Shown here: positions 1-9,838 of the stretch, piece by piece
How the letters are laid out: every line of letters begins with the position of its first letter
Numbering within the stretch: position 1 is the first letter of the stretch
Origin: Microbacterium sp.
Lineage (GTDB): Bacteria > Actinomycetota > Actinomycetes > Actinomycetales > Microbacteriaceae
Assembly (NCBI GenBank): GCA_017306415.1
Contig: JAFKIL010000001.1
Coordinates: 744,001 to 808,000 of the forward strand
Direction: 5' to 3'
Length of the DNA stretch: 64,000 bases
Position numbers and translations under genes: made by a program
The notes under the pieces: generated by a model
The model's database searches: none
Told to the model about the DNA's origin: nothing
What the model saw: the letters and a program-made list of their open reading frames with translations, nothing else

Positions 1-1012
1 CGCGAGCCAGCTCCTCCGGATCCACGAAGTCGACCATCTGCTCCCGGTCGTCCCGCCATGTGGGTGCATAGAGCAGCACCCGCTCGTCGGCGCCGATGCC
101 GAGGGCCGCGCGCGTGGCGGCACCGTCACCCATGACGAGCACGTCGTTGCGCGGGTAGCCCTCCACCCAGATCGGTCGGGTGAGGAAGGCGTACGCCTTG
201 CGGAGGATGCCGGCGGCGTACGCATTCTGCGCGAGCAGCACGTTCCAGCGCCGCGCCTCGCGGACGACGGCGGCCGCGCGGCGGGGATCGAACCCCGGAC
301 GGTGCAGGGCCAGCCGCTTGAGCGGAGTGCCGTGCCAGGTCTGGACGACCTTCTGACCCGGGCGGCGCTCGAAACGCCGACGCAGCCAGTCGTTCACGAC
401 GAGGAGACGCGCAGCGCCCCGCGCGCGCCACCAGTCGGGGCTTCCCTCGACCACGGGAACAGCACCGTCGGGCACCTGGACGGAGAAGTCGACGACGCTC
501 CAATAGCGGGTCACACCGGGAGCGCGGCGCGCGAGCTCGCGATCGATCGCGAGCGGGTTGTCGCTGGCGTTCCGCCCGTAGAAGCTCTCGAAGAAGACCG
601 CATTCTCCAGCCCTCCCGGCCGGTTCGCGTAGCGGCGCTCCAGTGCCGCCTGACCCTCACCCGAATCGTAGGCGGGATCGATCGGCGGCCCGACCGCGAG
701 CGTAGAGCCCTGCAATGACGCTCGCACGGTGCCCAGCATCGTCATGGGCAGCCCGTCGAGCTCTTCCTCCGCTTCGGCGCCGTCTGTCGCCGTGACGCGC
801 ACCCGGTAGTCGCCGGTCGGGAGCGGGAGTCGCGGTCCTCCCCAGCGGGCAGCGGTGAGCGGAAGGGCGGCGCGCCAGGTCGCACCCCGGCCGGACAGGA
901 CGCCCTCGACCCGTGCGCGGCGACCGACCAGCTCGACGCGAGCGGGGCGCGGGCCCTTGCCTACGAGCACGAGTGCGACCCCGCCGTCCGTCGTGAAACG
1001 GGCTTCGGTCAT
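1..1012 (-). CDS. CDP-glycerol glycerophosphotransferase family protein (3' end outside window)
   Basis: The reading frame runs from an ATG at 1012 through the window edge, so about 337 N-terminal residues are visible and the C-terminus is missing. The translation contains WHGTPLKRL and YAPTWRDDRE, the signature pieces of the Glyphos_transf family (TagB/TagF type). These enzymes transfer glycerol- or ribitol-phosphate units from a CDP-activated donor during wall teichoic-acid-like polymer synthesis at the inner membrane face. The ATG overlaps the stop of the upstream paralogue (ATGA), so the two are translationally coupled. The first ~90 residues form a beta-rich N-terminal region resembling that of other actinobacterial members. 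Which polyol is transferred cannot be told from sequence. Confidence 0.85.
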   Translation of the reverse strand, partial: MTEARFTTDGGVALVLVGKGPRPARVELVGRRARVEGVLSGRGATWRAALPLTAARWGGPRLPLPTGDYRVRVTATDGAEAEEELDGLPMTMLGTVRASLQGSTLAVGPPIDPAYDSGEGQAALERRYANRPGGLENAVFFESFYGRNASDNPLAIDRELARRAPGVTRYWSVVDFSVQVPDGAVPVVEGSPDWWRARGAARLLVVNDWLRRRFERRPGQKVVQTWHGTPLKRLALHRPGFDPRRAAAVVREARRWNVLLAQNAYAAGILRKAYAFLTRPIWVEGYPRNDVLVMGDGAATRAALGIGADERVLLYAPTWRDDREQMVDFVDPEELAR

Positions 1013-2292
1013 GAGACTCCCTCCGGGCGCAGGTCGCGGCGCGCGCGACCGAGTCTTGACAGGATCGCACGGTACACGCGCTCGGTGTTCCGCCCGTCTC
1101 GGAACTCGTGCACCCGGGAACTCACCGCGCGGGCGTGTTCGATCCGGCGCTGATGGTCCTCCGCGTCGCCCAGCACAGCGGCCAGGCGAGGGATGACTGA
1201 CACCCAATCGCGAGCCCACCCCGACTCCGCGACGTCGTCGTACGACCCGTAGAAGCCGCGGGTGCGCGAGTAGTCCTCGGCGTCGGGCGCGAGGTAGACG
1301 ACGGGCACGGGGACGAGCGCAGAGTCGAAGATCAGTGACGAATAGTCGGTGATGAGCACATCGATGCCGGGGAGAATCGGTGTGACGTCGGGGACGAGCC
1401 CGCTGCCCAGGCTGCGCACCCGATCGGTCGGCGCGGGCGGCAGGTACTCCCCCGCGCCGAGCGGATGGGAACGGACGAGCAGGAGCGCGTCCTCGCGCCG
1501 GAGGATCTCCGTAAGAGCCGCCCAGTCGTGCGCGTCCGGAATGGCCGGATCCTGCTCGCCGTCCCGCCACGTCGGCGCGTAGAGCACGATCCTGGTCGCG
1601 GGATCGAAGGGCCCGGTCGCTGCGGCGATCGCCGCCCGCGCAGTGGCGCGTCGATCCGCGGGGTCTCCGTGAGCGAGCACGTCCACGCGCGGCTCGCCCG
1701 TCACGGGCACGCGGTCGTCCGGGAGCGAGAAGGCGGACTCCAGCCGGCCGCGGACGAGCTGCGACGCGGCCGGGATCACGTCGATGCCGCGCGTCGTCGC
1801 CCGGTAGAGGACAGCGAGGAGCCGTCGCGCGATCGGAGCGAGCGGCGTCCGCTCAATCGCGCGCGGCACTCGCACCGTCACCGGAGAGTCGATCCCGATG
1901 CGCTTCAGCGGAATCCCGTGCCACAGCTGGACGACGAAGGCGCCGGATACGCCGTAGCGGTTGACGTCCCCGAACCCGTGCGTGACGACGACGACGCGCG
2001 CCCGCGCGGTACGCCAGAAGCCTCGCAGCGAGTTCTTGCGGACGGTGGCGATGCCGCGAGCCGCCGCGTCGGCCGCCTCGCGATCCGACCCCACGAGCCA
2101 CACCGCGCCGGGATGGTCCGGCGCGGCGGCATTCCACAGAGCGAGCGCACCGTCGCCGATTCCGGCCCCGCAGCCGAAGACCCAGCCGTCCGCCGTCCGA
2201 GGGATCACCAGCGTCGCGAGCCTCCCCGCGGCGTAGAACGGGATTCGCAGCAGCTTGGCCGCATTGCCCGCGCCGAAGGAGAAGGACGCCAC
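1009..2292 (-). CDS. CDP-glycerol glycerophosphotransferase family protein
   Basis: This 427-residue protein is a second Glyphos_transf paralogue. It shows LWHGIPLKRIG near residue 125, YAPTWRDGEQ near 240 and LITDYSSLIFD near 315, matching donor-binding and catalytic segments of TagF/TagB enzymes. It probably acts on a glycerol- or ribitol-phosphate wall polymer together with the downstream paralogue at 1-1012, with which it shares an ATGA overlap. The start is a GTG at 2292 that lies inside the left arm of a perfect hairpin (2282-2322), and no good Shine-Dalgarno is visible. The start is therefore less certain than the rest. The next in-frame alternatives are well inside the conserved N-terminus. 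Confidence 0.85.
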   Translation of the reverse strand: MASFSFGAGNAAKLLRIPFYAAGRLATLVIPRTADGWVFGCGAGIGDGALALWNAAAPDHPGAVWLVGSDREAADAAARGIATVRKNSLRGFWRTARARVVVVTHGFGDVNRYGVSGAFVVQLWHGIPLKRIGIDSPVTVRVPRAIERTPLAPIARRLLAVLYRATTRGIDVIPAASQLVRGRLESAFSLPDDRVPVTGEPRVDVLAHGDPADRRATARAAIAAATGPFDPATRIVLYAPTWRDGEQDPAIPDAHDWAALTEILRREDALLLVRSHPLGAGEYLPPAPTDRVRSLGSGLVPDVTPILPGIDVLITDYSSLIFDSALVPVPVVYLAPDAEDYSRTRGFYGSYDDVAESGWARDWVSVIPRLAAVLGDAEDHQRRIEHARAVSSRVHEFRDGRNTERVYRAILSRLGRARRDLRPEGVS

Positions 2293-2322
2293 CCCGCGAG
2301 CCTATCGCGGGGTGGCGTCCTT
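2282..2322. terminator. Perfect 17-bp hairpin, likely terminator of the HtrA gene
   Basis: Bases 2282-2298 and 2306-2322 are perfect inverted repeats around a 7-base loop. The hairpin sits 10 bases past the HtrA stop, and the right side is followed by CTTTG and the left (minus-strand exit) by CTCCTTC. It also spans the GTG start of the next gene on the minus strand, so it may act on that gene's translation as well. Confidence 0.7.
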
Positions 2323-2332
2323 CTTTGTCGCA

Positions 2333-3979
<1,647 letters not shown>

Positions 3980-4079
3980 TCTGGTGCTCCTTCTGCCAAG
4001 CAGTCATCAGCATGTCGCGGCATCCTGTGCGTTTCGTATGCCGGCCGTGGGATGACGCTATGCGAGTAGCGTGTTCCGG

Positions 4080-5279
4080 ATGCAAGACATTCCCGGCGCG
4101 TGGCGACGCACGGCCGCGGGCGCGGGACTCCTCGGACGGGACGGACGGCCCGAGCCCACGATCTTCGCCGAGATGAGCGCACTCGCCGCCCGCACCGGGG
4201 CGATCAACCTCGGTCAGGGCTTCCCTGACGAGGACGGCCCCGCGGCGGTACTCGACGCCGCGCGCGCCGCGATCTCGCACGGAGTGAATCAGTACCCGCC
4301 CGGTCGCGGGACGGCCGACCTCCTCGAGGCGGTGGCGGAGCACCAGACCCGGTTCTACGGGCTCGAGCTCGACCCGGAGCGCGAGATCATCGTGACCGCC
4401 GGCGCGACGGAGGCTCTCGCCGCAGCGCTGCTCGCGCTCATCGACGGACCCGACGATGAGGTTGTCGTCTTCGAACCGCACTACGACTCGTACGCGGCGT
4501 GCGTGGCGCTCTCGGGGGCGCGACTGGTGACCGTGCCCCTCCGCTGGCCGGAGTTCCAGCCGGATCTCGACGAGCTCGCGGCCGCGGTGACGGACCGTAC
4601 GCGCATCATCCTGGTCAACGACCCCCACAACCCCACCGGGGCGGTGTTCGACAGCGAGGTGCGGGAGGAGGTCGTCCGGCTCGCACAGCGCCACGACGCG
4701 GTCATTGTGACGGACGAGGTGTACGAGCACCTCGTGTTCGGCGCGCCGCACGTCCCGATCGCGACCCTGCCAGGCGCTCGAGAGCGCACCTTGAGCATCT
4801 CCTCCGGAGGAAAGACGTTCTCGACGACGGGCTGGAAGGTGGGCTGGATCTCCGGACCCCCCGCACTCGTGGACGCCGTCCTGGCGGTCAAGCAGTTCCT
4901 GACATACGTGAACGGGGCGCCCTTCCAGCCGGCCATCGCCACGGGGCTGAGACTTCCCGACGAATACTTCGGGGAGATCGCCACGACTCTTCGGGGAAAG
5001 CGGGATCTACTCGGGCAGGGGCTGCGCGACGCCGGGTTCGAGGTGTCGGTCCCGGCGGGCTCGTACTTCACGGTCGCCGACGCCGCCCCCGTGGGGGCCT
5101 CCGCGGCGGACGAGTTCTGCCGAACCCTTCCCGATCGGGCCGGGGTCGTCGCGATTCCGCTCACCGCCTTCGTGACCTCGGGGCGGCGCGAGGAGTATGC
5201 GACGCTGGTGCGATTCGCCGCGTGCAAGCGCGTCGGCGTGATCGAGGAAGCGGTCGCGCGCCTCGCCGCGCTCGCGTGA
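4080..5279 (+). CDS. PLP-dependent class I/II aminotransferase (DapC/kynurenine-aminotransferase-like)
   Basis: The 399-residue protein shows the fold-type I aminotransferase motifs: INLGQGFPDEDGP, NDPHNPTGAV, TDEVYEHL and the PLP lysine in SSGGKTFSTTGWK (about residue 245 from this ATG). It resembles from memory the M. tuberculosis protein Rv0858c, annotated as N-succinyldiaminopimelate aminotransferase, and also the glutamine/methionine/kynurenine transaminases. The ATG at 4080 was chosen over the GTG at 4071 because a TAGCGT hexamer (4067-4072) ends 7 bases before it, the leaderless arrangement common in this window. The gene converges on a nitrilase-family amidase 16 bases away. Substrate remains open between a diaminopimelate-pathway and a keto-acid/glutamine role. 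Confidence 0.88.
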   Translation: MQDIPGAWRRTAAGAGLLGRDGRPEPTIFAEMSALAARTGAINLGQGFPDEDGPAAVLDAARAAISHGVNQYPPGRGTADLLEAVAEHQTRFYGLELDPEREIIVTAGATEALAAALLALIDGPDDEVVVFEPHYDSYAACVALSGARLVTVPLRWPEFQPDLDELAAAVTDRTRIILVNDPHNPTGAVFDSEVREEVVRLAQRHDAVIVTDEVYEHLVFGAPHVPIATLPGARERTLSISSGGKTFSTTGWKVGWISGPPALVDAVLAVKQFLTYVNGAPFQPAIATGLRLPDEYFGEIATTLRGKRDLLGQGLRDAGFEVSVPAGSYFTVADAAPVGASAADEFCRTLPDRAGVVAIPLTAFVTSGRREEYATLVRFAACKRVGVIEEAVARLAALA

Positions 5280-5295
5280 CGCCACCGCGGGCCGA

Positions 5296-6102
5296 TCAGG
5301 CCAGCGGCTCCACGCGGAACCGCCGCAGACGGAGGGCGGGGTTCACCTGGCGGACCCGATCGAGCGTCTCACGCTCGAGATAGGCGATCGCGACGTCCGT
5401 GGCGGTCCCGACCGTTGCCATCTCGACTCCCTGGGGGTCGACGATCATCGAGTGCCCTACTCCGAGGGGCGGTGGGTGATCGGCTCCGGCCACGTAGAAG
5501 GTGTTCTCGATGGCGCGCGCCAGCAACAGCGTGCGCCAGTGGTGCTCCTTGAGAGGGCCACGCACCCATTCCGCGGCGACCAGCACCACATCGACCCCGG
5601 CATCCGCGAGGACGCGCGTGACCTCCGGGAACCGCAGGTCGTAGCACGTCATCAGGCCGAAGCGCAGTCCGTCGAACTCGAAAACCTCCGGCGGGGCGAT
5701 CTCCCCCGGTTCGACCCAGTCCGATTCGCGCACGCCGAAGGCATCGTAGAGATGGAGCTTGCGGTAGCGAGCGAGCACCCCGGTGCGGTCGACAGCGACC
5801 ACGGTGTTGCGCACCCGTCGCTCATCCCGGCCGCGCTCGAGAAGTCCGGCGACGACGTGGACATCGTGCCGGTCGGCGATCGCGACCAGGCCGGTCACGA
5901 ACGGTCCGTCGATCTCCTCGGCGTTCTGCGCGAGGGGCTCGTCGAACGGATCGACGAAGTAGCTCGAGTATTCGGGAAGGAGCACCACGCGTGCCCCGCG
6001 GGTCGCGGCCTTCTCGACGAGCTGCTCGATCGAATCGAGGTTCGCGGGCACCCCCGCCGTCGGCGCGAACTGGGCCACCGCCACCGCCACCGCGCCGGTC
6101 AT
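5296..6102 (-). CDS. Carbon-nitrogen hydrolase (nitrilase superfamily, omega-amidase/Nit2-like)
   Basis: The 268-residue protein carries the nitrilase-superfamily triad: Glu44 in LLPEYSS, Lys115 in YRKLHLYD and Cys153 in LMTCYDLRFPE. The usual function of this branch is hydrolysis of short-chain amides such as alpha-ketoglutaramate or deaminated glutathione in the cytoplasm. The ATG at 6102 overlaps the stop of the DUF6328 gene (ATGA), so the two are co-translated. Its neighbour on the opposite strand is an aminotransferase, a partnership known for omega-amidases and glutamine transaminases in other bacteria; here that link is an inference from proximity. Confidence 0.88.
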   Translation of the reverse strand: MTGAVAVAVAQFAPTAGVPANLDSIEQLVEKAATRGARVVLLPEYSSYFVDPFDEPLAQNAEEIDGPFVTGLVAIADRHDVHVVAGLLERGRDERRVRNTVVAVDRTGVLARYRKLHLYDAFGVRESDWVEPGEIAPPEVFEFDGLRFGLMTCYDLRFPEVTRVLADAGVDVVLVAAEWVRGPLKEHHWRTLLLARAIENTFYVAGADHPPPLGVGHSMIVDPQGVEMATVGTATDVAIAYLERETLDRVRQVNPALRLRRFRVEPLA

Positions 6103-6617
6103 CGCGCGGCACCCCCTGTTCGGGCGCTCCGGCGCATCATCAGCGGGACGACAACCCACAGGACCAGGATGAGCGTCGCCAGCACCGCCGCGACGGTCAG
6201 CGAAGCCCCCGCGTCCACGACGACGTCGAAGACGAATGCGACCACGCACAGCAGAAGCAGCGAAACCGTCGCGAGCGCCGTGATGAGAGCGGCGTGCCCG
6301 TAGGCCACGATCTCCGGCTTGGCGCGTTGCCGGAACAGCACTCGGTGCAATGCGACGGGCGCGAGGGCGACGATCGTGCTCAAGGCGGAGAGGACGACGA
6401 GGACGAGGTAGAAGGCGCGCTGTGCGTCGTCGAGATCGCGGAAGGCCGGCTGGAACGCGAGAGCGAGCAGGAAGCCTGTCAGGATCTGCGTGCCGGTCTG
6501 CAGCACACGCAACTCCTGGAGCACCTCGTTCCAGTTCCGGTCGGCGCGTTCCGCGGACGTCTCGTCGCGGCCGTCCGGAGCGACGTCGCCGGGACGGGAG
6601 TCGGGAACATCGCGCAT
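6099..6617 (-). CDS. DUF6328 family membrane protein
   Basis: The 172-residue protein has a polar N-terminus of about 35 residues, the conserved stretch RADRNWNEVLQELRVLQTGT, then four hydrophobic segments typical of DUF6328 proteins, ending in a basic tail. Its function is unknown. The ATG at 6617 was chosen because the conserved region starts soon after it and upstream in-frame sequence runs into the tRNA terminator. It overlaps the downstream amidase gene by 4 bases, suggesting one transcript. Family assignment is from memory of the conserved motif. Confidence 0.75.
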   Translation of the reverse strand: MRDVPDSRPGDVAPDGRDETSAERADRNWNEVLQELRVLQTGTQILTGFLLALAFQPAFRDLDDAQRAFYLVLVVLSALSTIVALAPVALHRVLFRQRAKPEIVAYGHAALITALATVSLLLLCVVAFVFDVVVDAGASLTVAAVLATLILVLWVVVPLMMRRSARTGGAAR

Positions 6618-6695
6618 GCTCTCATCCTCGCGGCGCCCGACATCCGCGGCAACCCAGAGACGTCCTGATCCAGGCGAACGGGCCCCGGGCGAGGA

Positions 6696-6732
6696 AATGA
6701 AGAAGGCGCCCCATCGGGACGCCTTCTTCATT
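6696..6732 (-). terminator. Intrinsic terminator downstream of tRNA-fMet
   Basis: Bases 6697-6708 and 6720-6731 form a 12-bp perfect stem extended by three more G-C pairs around a 3-base loop, starting 5 bases past the tRNA 3' end on the minus strand. It is followed there by a short pyrimidine stretch. It separates the tRNA from the DUF6328 operon. Confidence 0.75.
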
Positions 6733-6736
6733 CTTG

Positions 6737-6810
6737 TTGCGGGGACAGGATTTGAACCTGCGACCTCTGGGTTATGAGCCCAGCGAGCTACCGAGCTGCT
6801 CCACCCCGCG
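6737..6810 (-). tRNA. Initiator tRNA-fMet (anticodon CAU)
   Basis: The cloverleaf reads from 6810 down to 6737 (74 bases, no encoded CCA). The anticodon loop is CTCATAA. Two initiator hallmarks are present: the first acceptor pair is a C1:A72 mismatch, and the anticodon stem has three consecutive G-C pairs (CTGGG with CCCAG). This distinguishes it from elongator tRNA-Met and from tRNA-Ile2. Confidence 0.95.
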
Positions 6811-6822
6811 GCACAAGAATCA

Positions 6823-6828
6823 AGCCTA
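6823..6828 (-). promoter_or_regulatory. Probable -10 element of the tRNA-fMet gene
   Basis: TAGGCT on the minus strand lies 12 bases upstream of the mature tRNA 5' end. No convincing -35 hexamer is visible. Confidence 0.45.
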
Positions 6829-6863
6829 GCACGGCTTTCGCGGAGTGGAGACCACGCGGCCGA

Positions 6864-9764
6864 TCACTGGTCTCCGGACAACTGGAGCAGCTTGTTGATC
6901 GCGTCCGTCAGACGCGCATCCGCCGCGCCGTAGGCCGTCCAATCGCCCTTCTGGAGTGCCGCCTGGCGATCGGTCATCGCTTGCTTCGCCTCCTGCAGCG
7001 CCGCCTGGTAGGCCGTGTTCGTGCCGGGGTTCACCGTGCCGCCGCCCGTCGAGCCCGAGCCCGACGGCGAGGGGTTCGGGGTGGGTGTCACCGTGGCATC
7101 CCCCGTGCTGGCGCCGGAGTCGCCGCCGAACAAGGTGTCCAACGCCTCGCTCAGTGTGTCCTCGAAAGCTACCTGGTTGCCGAACGACACGAGCACCTTC
7201 TGCAGGGTCGGGAGCTTGGTCGCGCCGGAGGATTGCACGAACACCGGTTGGACGTAGAGCAGCCCCCCGCCCACGGGGAGCGTCAGCAGGTTGCCGTTGA
7301 GGACCTGCGACTGTCCCTGCTTCAGGATGTTGATGAACGAGGACACGCTCGGCTGCGCATCGAAGCTGTTCTGCACCTGGCCGGGGCCGGGAACCGGCGT
7401 GTCCGCATTGATCTCCAGCATCCGGAGCTTGCCGTAGTCGGCGCTCTTCTGTCCCTGCGATGATCCGGCGTTCGAGTCGACGGCGAGGTACCCCATCAGC
7501 ACGTTGCGCGAGTCGGTGCCGTTCGACACCGGGATGAAGCTCGTGAACATCGAATACTGGGGCGCATCCTGCCCCGGCATCTGCATGGTCAGGTAGTACG
7601 GAGGCTGGAGCTTGTCCGGATCCTGCGGGTCGTCGGGCGTGATCCACTTGTTGTCGCTCTGGTAGAACGACTGCGCGTCATCGACGTGGTAGGTGCCGAG
7701 CACCGAACGCTGCACCTTGAAGAGGTCTGTCGGGTACCGCACGTGGCTCATCAGGTCGCCGCTCATCTGCGACAGCGGCTTGACCGTCGACGGGTAGACG
7801 TTCTGCCATGCCTCGAGGACGGGGTCGCTCGCATCCCATGCGTAGAGCGTCACCTTGCCGTCGTACGCGTCGACCGTGGCCTTGACCGAGTTGCGGATGT
7901 AGTTGATGTTGTCCAGCGCGTAGCGCGGCGCCGGGTTCGACGAGTCGGCGATCGACTGCGACAGGCTCGTCGTGTACGAGTACGGATAGTTCGGGCTCGT
8001 CGTGTAGCCGTCGACGATCCACACGATGCGACCGTCCACGACGCTCGGGTACGGGTCGCTGTCCAACGTCAGGTACGGCGCGGCCTTCTCGACCCGCGTG
8101 ATGGGGTTGCGATCGTAGAGGATCTGGGAGTTGGCGTTCACGCTGTCGGAGAAGAGGATCTGCTCGGACTGGAACTTGAGCGAATAGATGAGGCGATTGA
8201 ACGGGTTGCCGATGTTCGGGCCGCCGTTCCCCGAAAAGGTCGTCTTGGTCTCGCTCGCCCCCTCGCTGCCGGACGGGTAGTCCAGCTCGACCGGGCTCGC
8301 GCCCTTCGGGGCACCCACGATCGAGTACGTGGGCGACTTCTCGCCGAAGTAGATCCGCGGCTCGAAGTCCTGCGATGAGAGGAACCCGGTGGACGGGATC
8401 CCCCGCTCGAGGAACACGGGCTTGCCGTCGTCGGTGCGTGCGTTGCCCTTGGCGACCACGATGCCGTAGCCGTGCGTGTACACCAGCGTCGAGTTCTGCC
8501 ACGTCGCGGCGTTGCCCAGGGCGTTCAGGTTGAGCTCGCGGACGGAGACCACGGTGTCCTGCGACTTGCCGTCGATCTGGTAGCGATCGACGTCCAGCGG
8601 GTTCTGGAACTGGTAGTACGAGCGGAACTGCTCGAGCTGCTGCACCGTCGGACTGATGATCGCCGGGTCCATGATGCGGATCTGGGCGGTCGTGTCCGCG
8701 TCGGAACGCAGCTGTCCGGCGGCCGCCGTGGTCGATGCCTTGAAGTCGGAGCTGTCCATTCCGTCGATGCCGTACGCCGCCTTGGTCGCGTCGATGTTGC
8801 GCTGGTAGTAGGTCTTCTCCAGACTCAGCTGGTTGGGCTTGACCTGCACGACGTTGACCACCCACGGGTAGGCGACACCCACGACGATCGCGGACACGAC
8901 CAGCAGCGCGGTCGCGATCAAGGGGTAGCGCCACCGGCCGATGGCCGCCGTCACGAAGAAGAGGATCGCGACGATGACGGCGATGATCGCGAGGATCATC
9001 TGCCCGGGGATGACGGCGTTCACCTCGGTGTAGCCGGGGCCGGTGATCCGGTCGCTCTGGCTGACCATCGTCTTGTAGCGGTCGAGCCACAGGCTCCCAG
9101 CCTGCAGCAGGAGGTACACGCCGGCGAGCACGGCGAACTGGATGCGCGCGGCCTTCGAGATCCGCAGTTCGCGCTGTCCGATCCGGACGGATCCGTACAG
9201 ATAGCTGACGACGGCGCTCACCAGGAGGCACACCAGGATGACGGCCGACGCGAACCCCAGCAGCGCGCTGTAGAAGGGCATCGCGAACATGTAGAAGCCG
9301 GTATCGAGGTGGAACTGTGGGTCGGTGACGCTCGTCTTCACGCCGTTCAGCCACAGCGCCGTCGTCTCCCACTGCGCCGAGGCGGCGAATCCGGCGAAGA
9401 AGCCGAAGAAGATGGGGATCCCCCACATCGCCAGGCGCCTGAGCGGCTCGACGACCTCCTGATAGCGGTCGAGCTGGGAGCTCAGGCGGGCATAGACGGG
9501 GCGCAGGCGATAGGCGAGCTGGATGGCGAGCCACACCGGCACGGCCATGCCGAGGAATCCGATGACGAACATCACGATCCTCGCCGTCCACTGCGTCACC
9601 AGCACGGACGCGTACCCCAGCTGGCCATACCAGAGCCAGTCGGCGTAGAGGTTCGCGAAGACGAAGAACGCGACCACCAGCGCGGCGATCACGACCAGCG
9701 AGATCGCGACGATACGGCGGGAACGGTGGGGCGTGGCCGGTTTCGGCGCTGAGGTCGTGGTCAC
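6864..9764 (-). CDS. UPF0182 family integral membrane protein
   Basis: This 966-residue protein matches UPF0182/COG1615: seven or so membrane helices in the first ~320 residues, then a large extracytoplasmic region, with family motifs such as YADWLWYGQLGY and NPFNRLIYSLKF. Its biochemical role is not known. The C-terminus (about 880-920) is a Ser/Thr/Pro/Gly-rich linker followed by a short helical domain. The GTG at 9764 has a TAGGAT hexamer ending 6 bases upstream, so a leaderless transcript is possible in addition to readthrough from the PDZ protease gene upstream (74-base gap). In M. tuberculosis the same pair is, from memory, Rv3194c-Rv3193c. Confidence 0.93.
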   Translation of the reverse strand: MTTTSAPKPATPHRSRRIVAISLVVIAALVVAFFVFANLYADWLWYGQLGYASVLVTQWTARIVMFVIGFLGMAVPVWLAIQLAYRLRPVYARLSSQLDRYQEVVEPLRRLAMWGIPIFFGFFAGFAASAQWETTALWLNGVKTSVTDPQFHLDTGFYMFAMPFYSALLGFASAVILVCLLVSAVVSYLYGSVRIGQRELRISKAARIQFAVLAGVYLLLQAGSLWLDRYKTMVSQSDRITGPGYTEVNAVIPGQMILAIIAVIVAILFFVTAAIGRWRYPLIATALLVVSAIVVGVAYPWVVNVVQVKPNQLSLEKTYYQRNIDATKAAYGIDGMDSSDFKASTTAAAGQLRSDADTTAQIRIMDPAIISPTVQQLEQFRSYYQFQNPLDVDRYQIDGKSQDTVVSVRELNLNALGNAATWQNSTLVYTHGYGIVVAKGNARTDDGKPVFLERGIPSTGFLSSQDFEPRIYFGEKSPTYSIVGAPKGASPVELDYPSGSEGASETKTTFSGNGGPNIGNPFNRLIYSLKFQSEQILFSDSVNANSQILYDRNPITRVEKAAPYLTLDSDPYPSVVDGRIVWIVDGYTTSPNYPYSYTTSLSQSIADSSNPAPRYALDNINYIRNSVKATVDAYDGKVTLYAWDASDPVLEAWQNVYPSTVKPLSQMSGDLMSHVRYPTDLFKVQRSVLGTYHVDDAQSFYQSDNKWITPDDPQDPDKLQPPYYLTMQMPGQDAPQYSMFTSFIPVSNGTDSRNVLMGYLAVDSNAGSSQGQKSADYGKLRMLEINADTPVPGPGQVQNSFDAQPSVSSFINILKQGQSQVLNGNLLTLPVGGGLLYVQPVFVQSSGATKLPTLQKVLVSFGNQVAFEDTLSEALDTLFGGDSGASTGDATVTPTPNPSPSGSGSTGGGTVNPGTNTAYQAALQEAKQAMTDRQAALQKGDWTAYGAADARLTDAINKLLQLSGDQ

Positions 9765-9838
9765 CCTCTCATCCTAAGAGGGCGGTTCTGGGCGGACGCC
9801 GAACAAGCACTATGCGAATTCGCGGCTCGCGAACACGA

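Noticed and set aside
8472-9752. Open frame antisense to the UPF0182 gene
   Set aside because: Repetitive acidic/His composition; the minus-strand UPF0182 gene explains the region.
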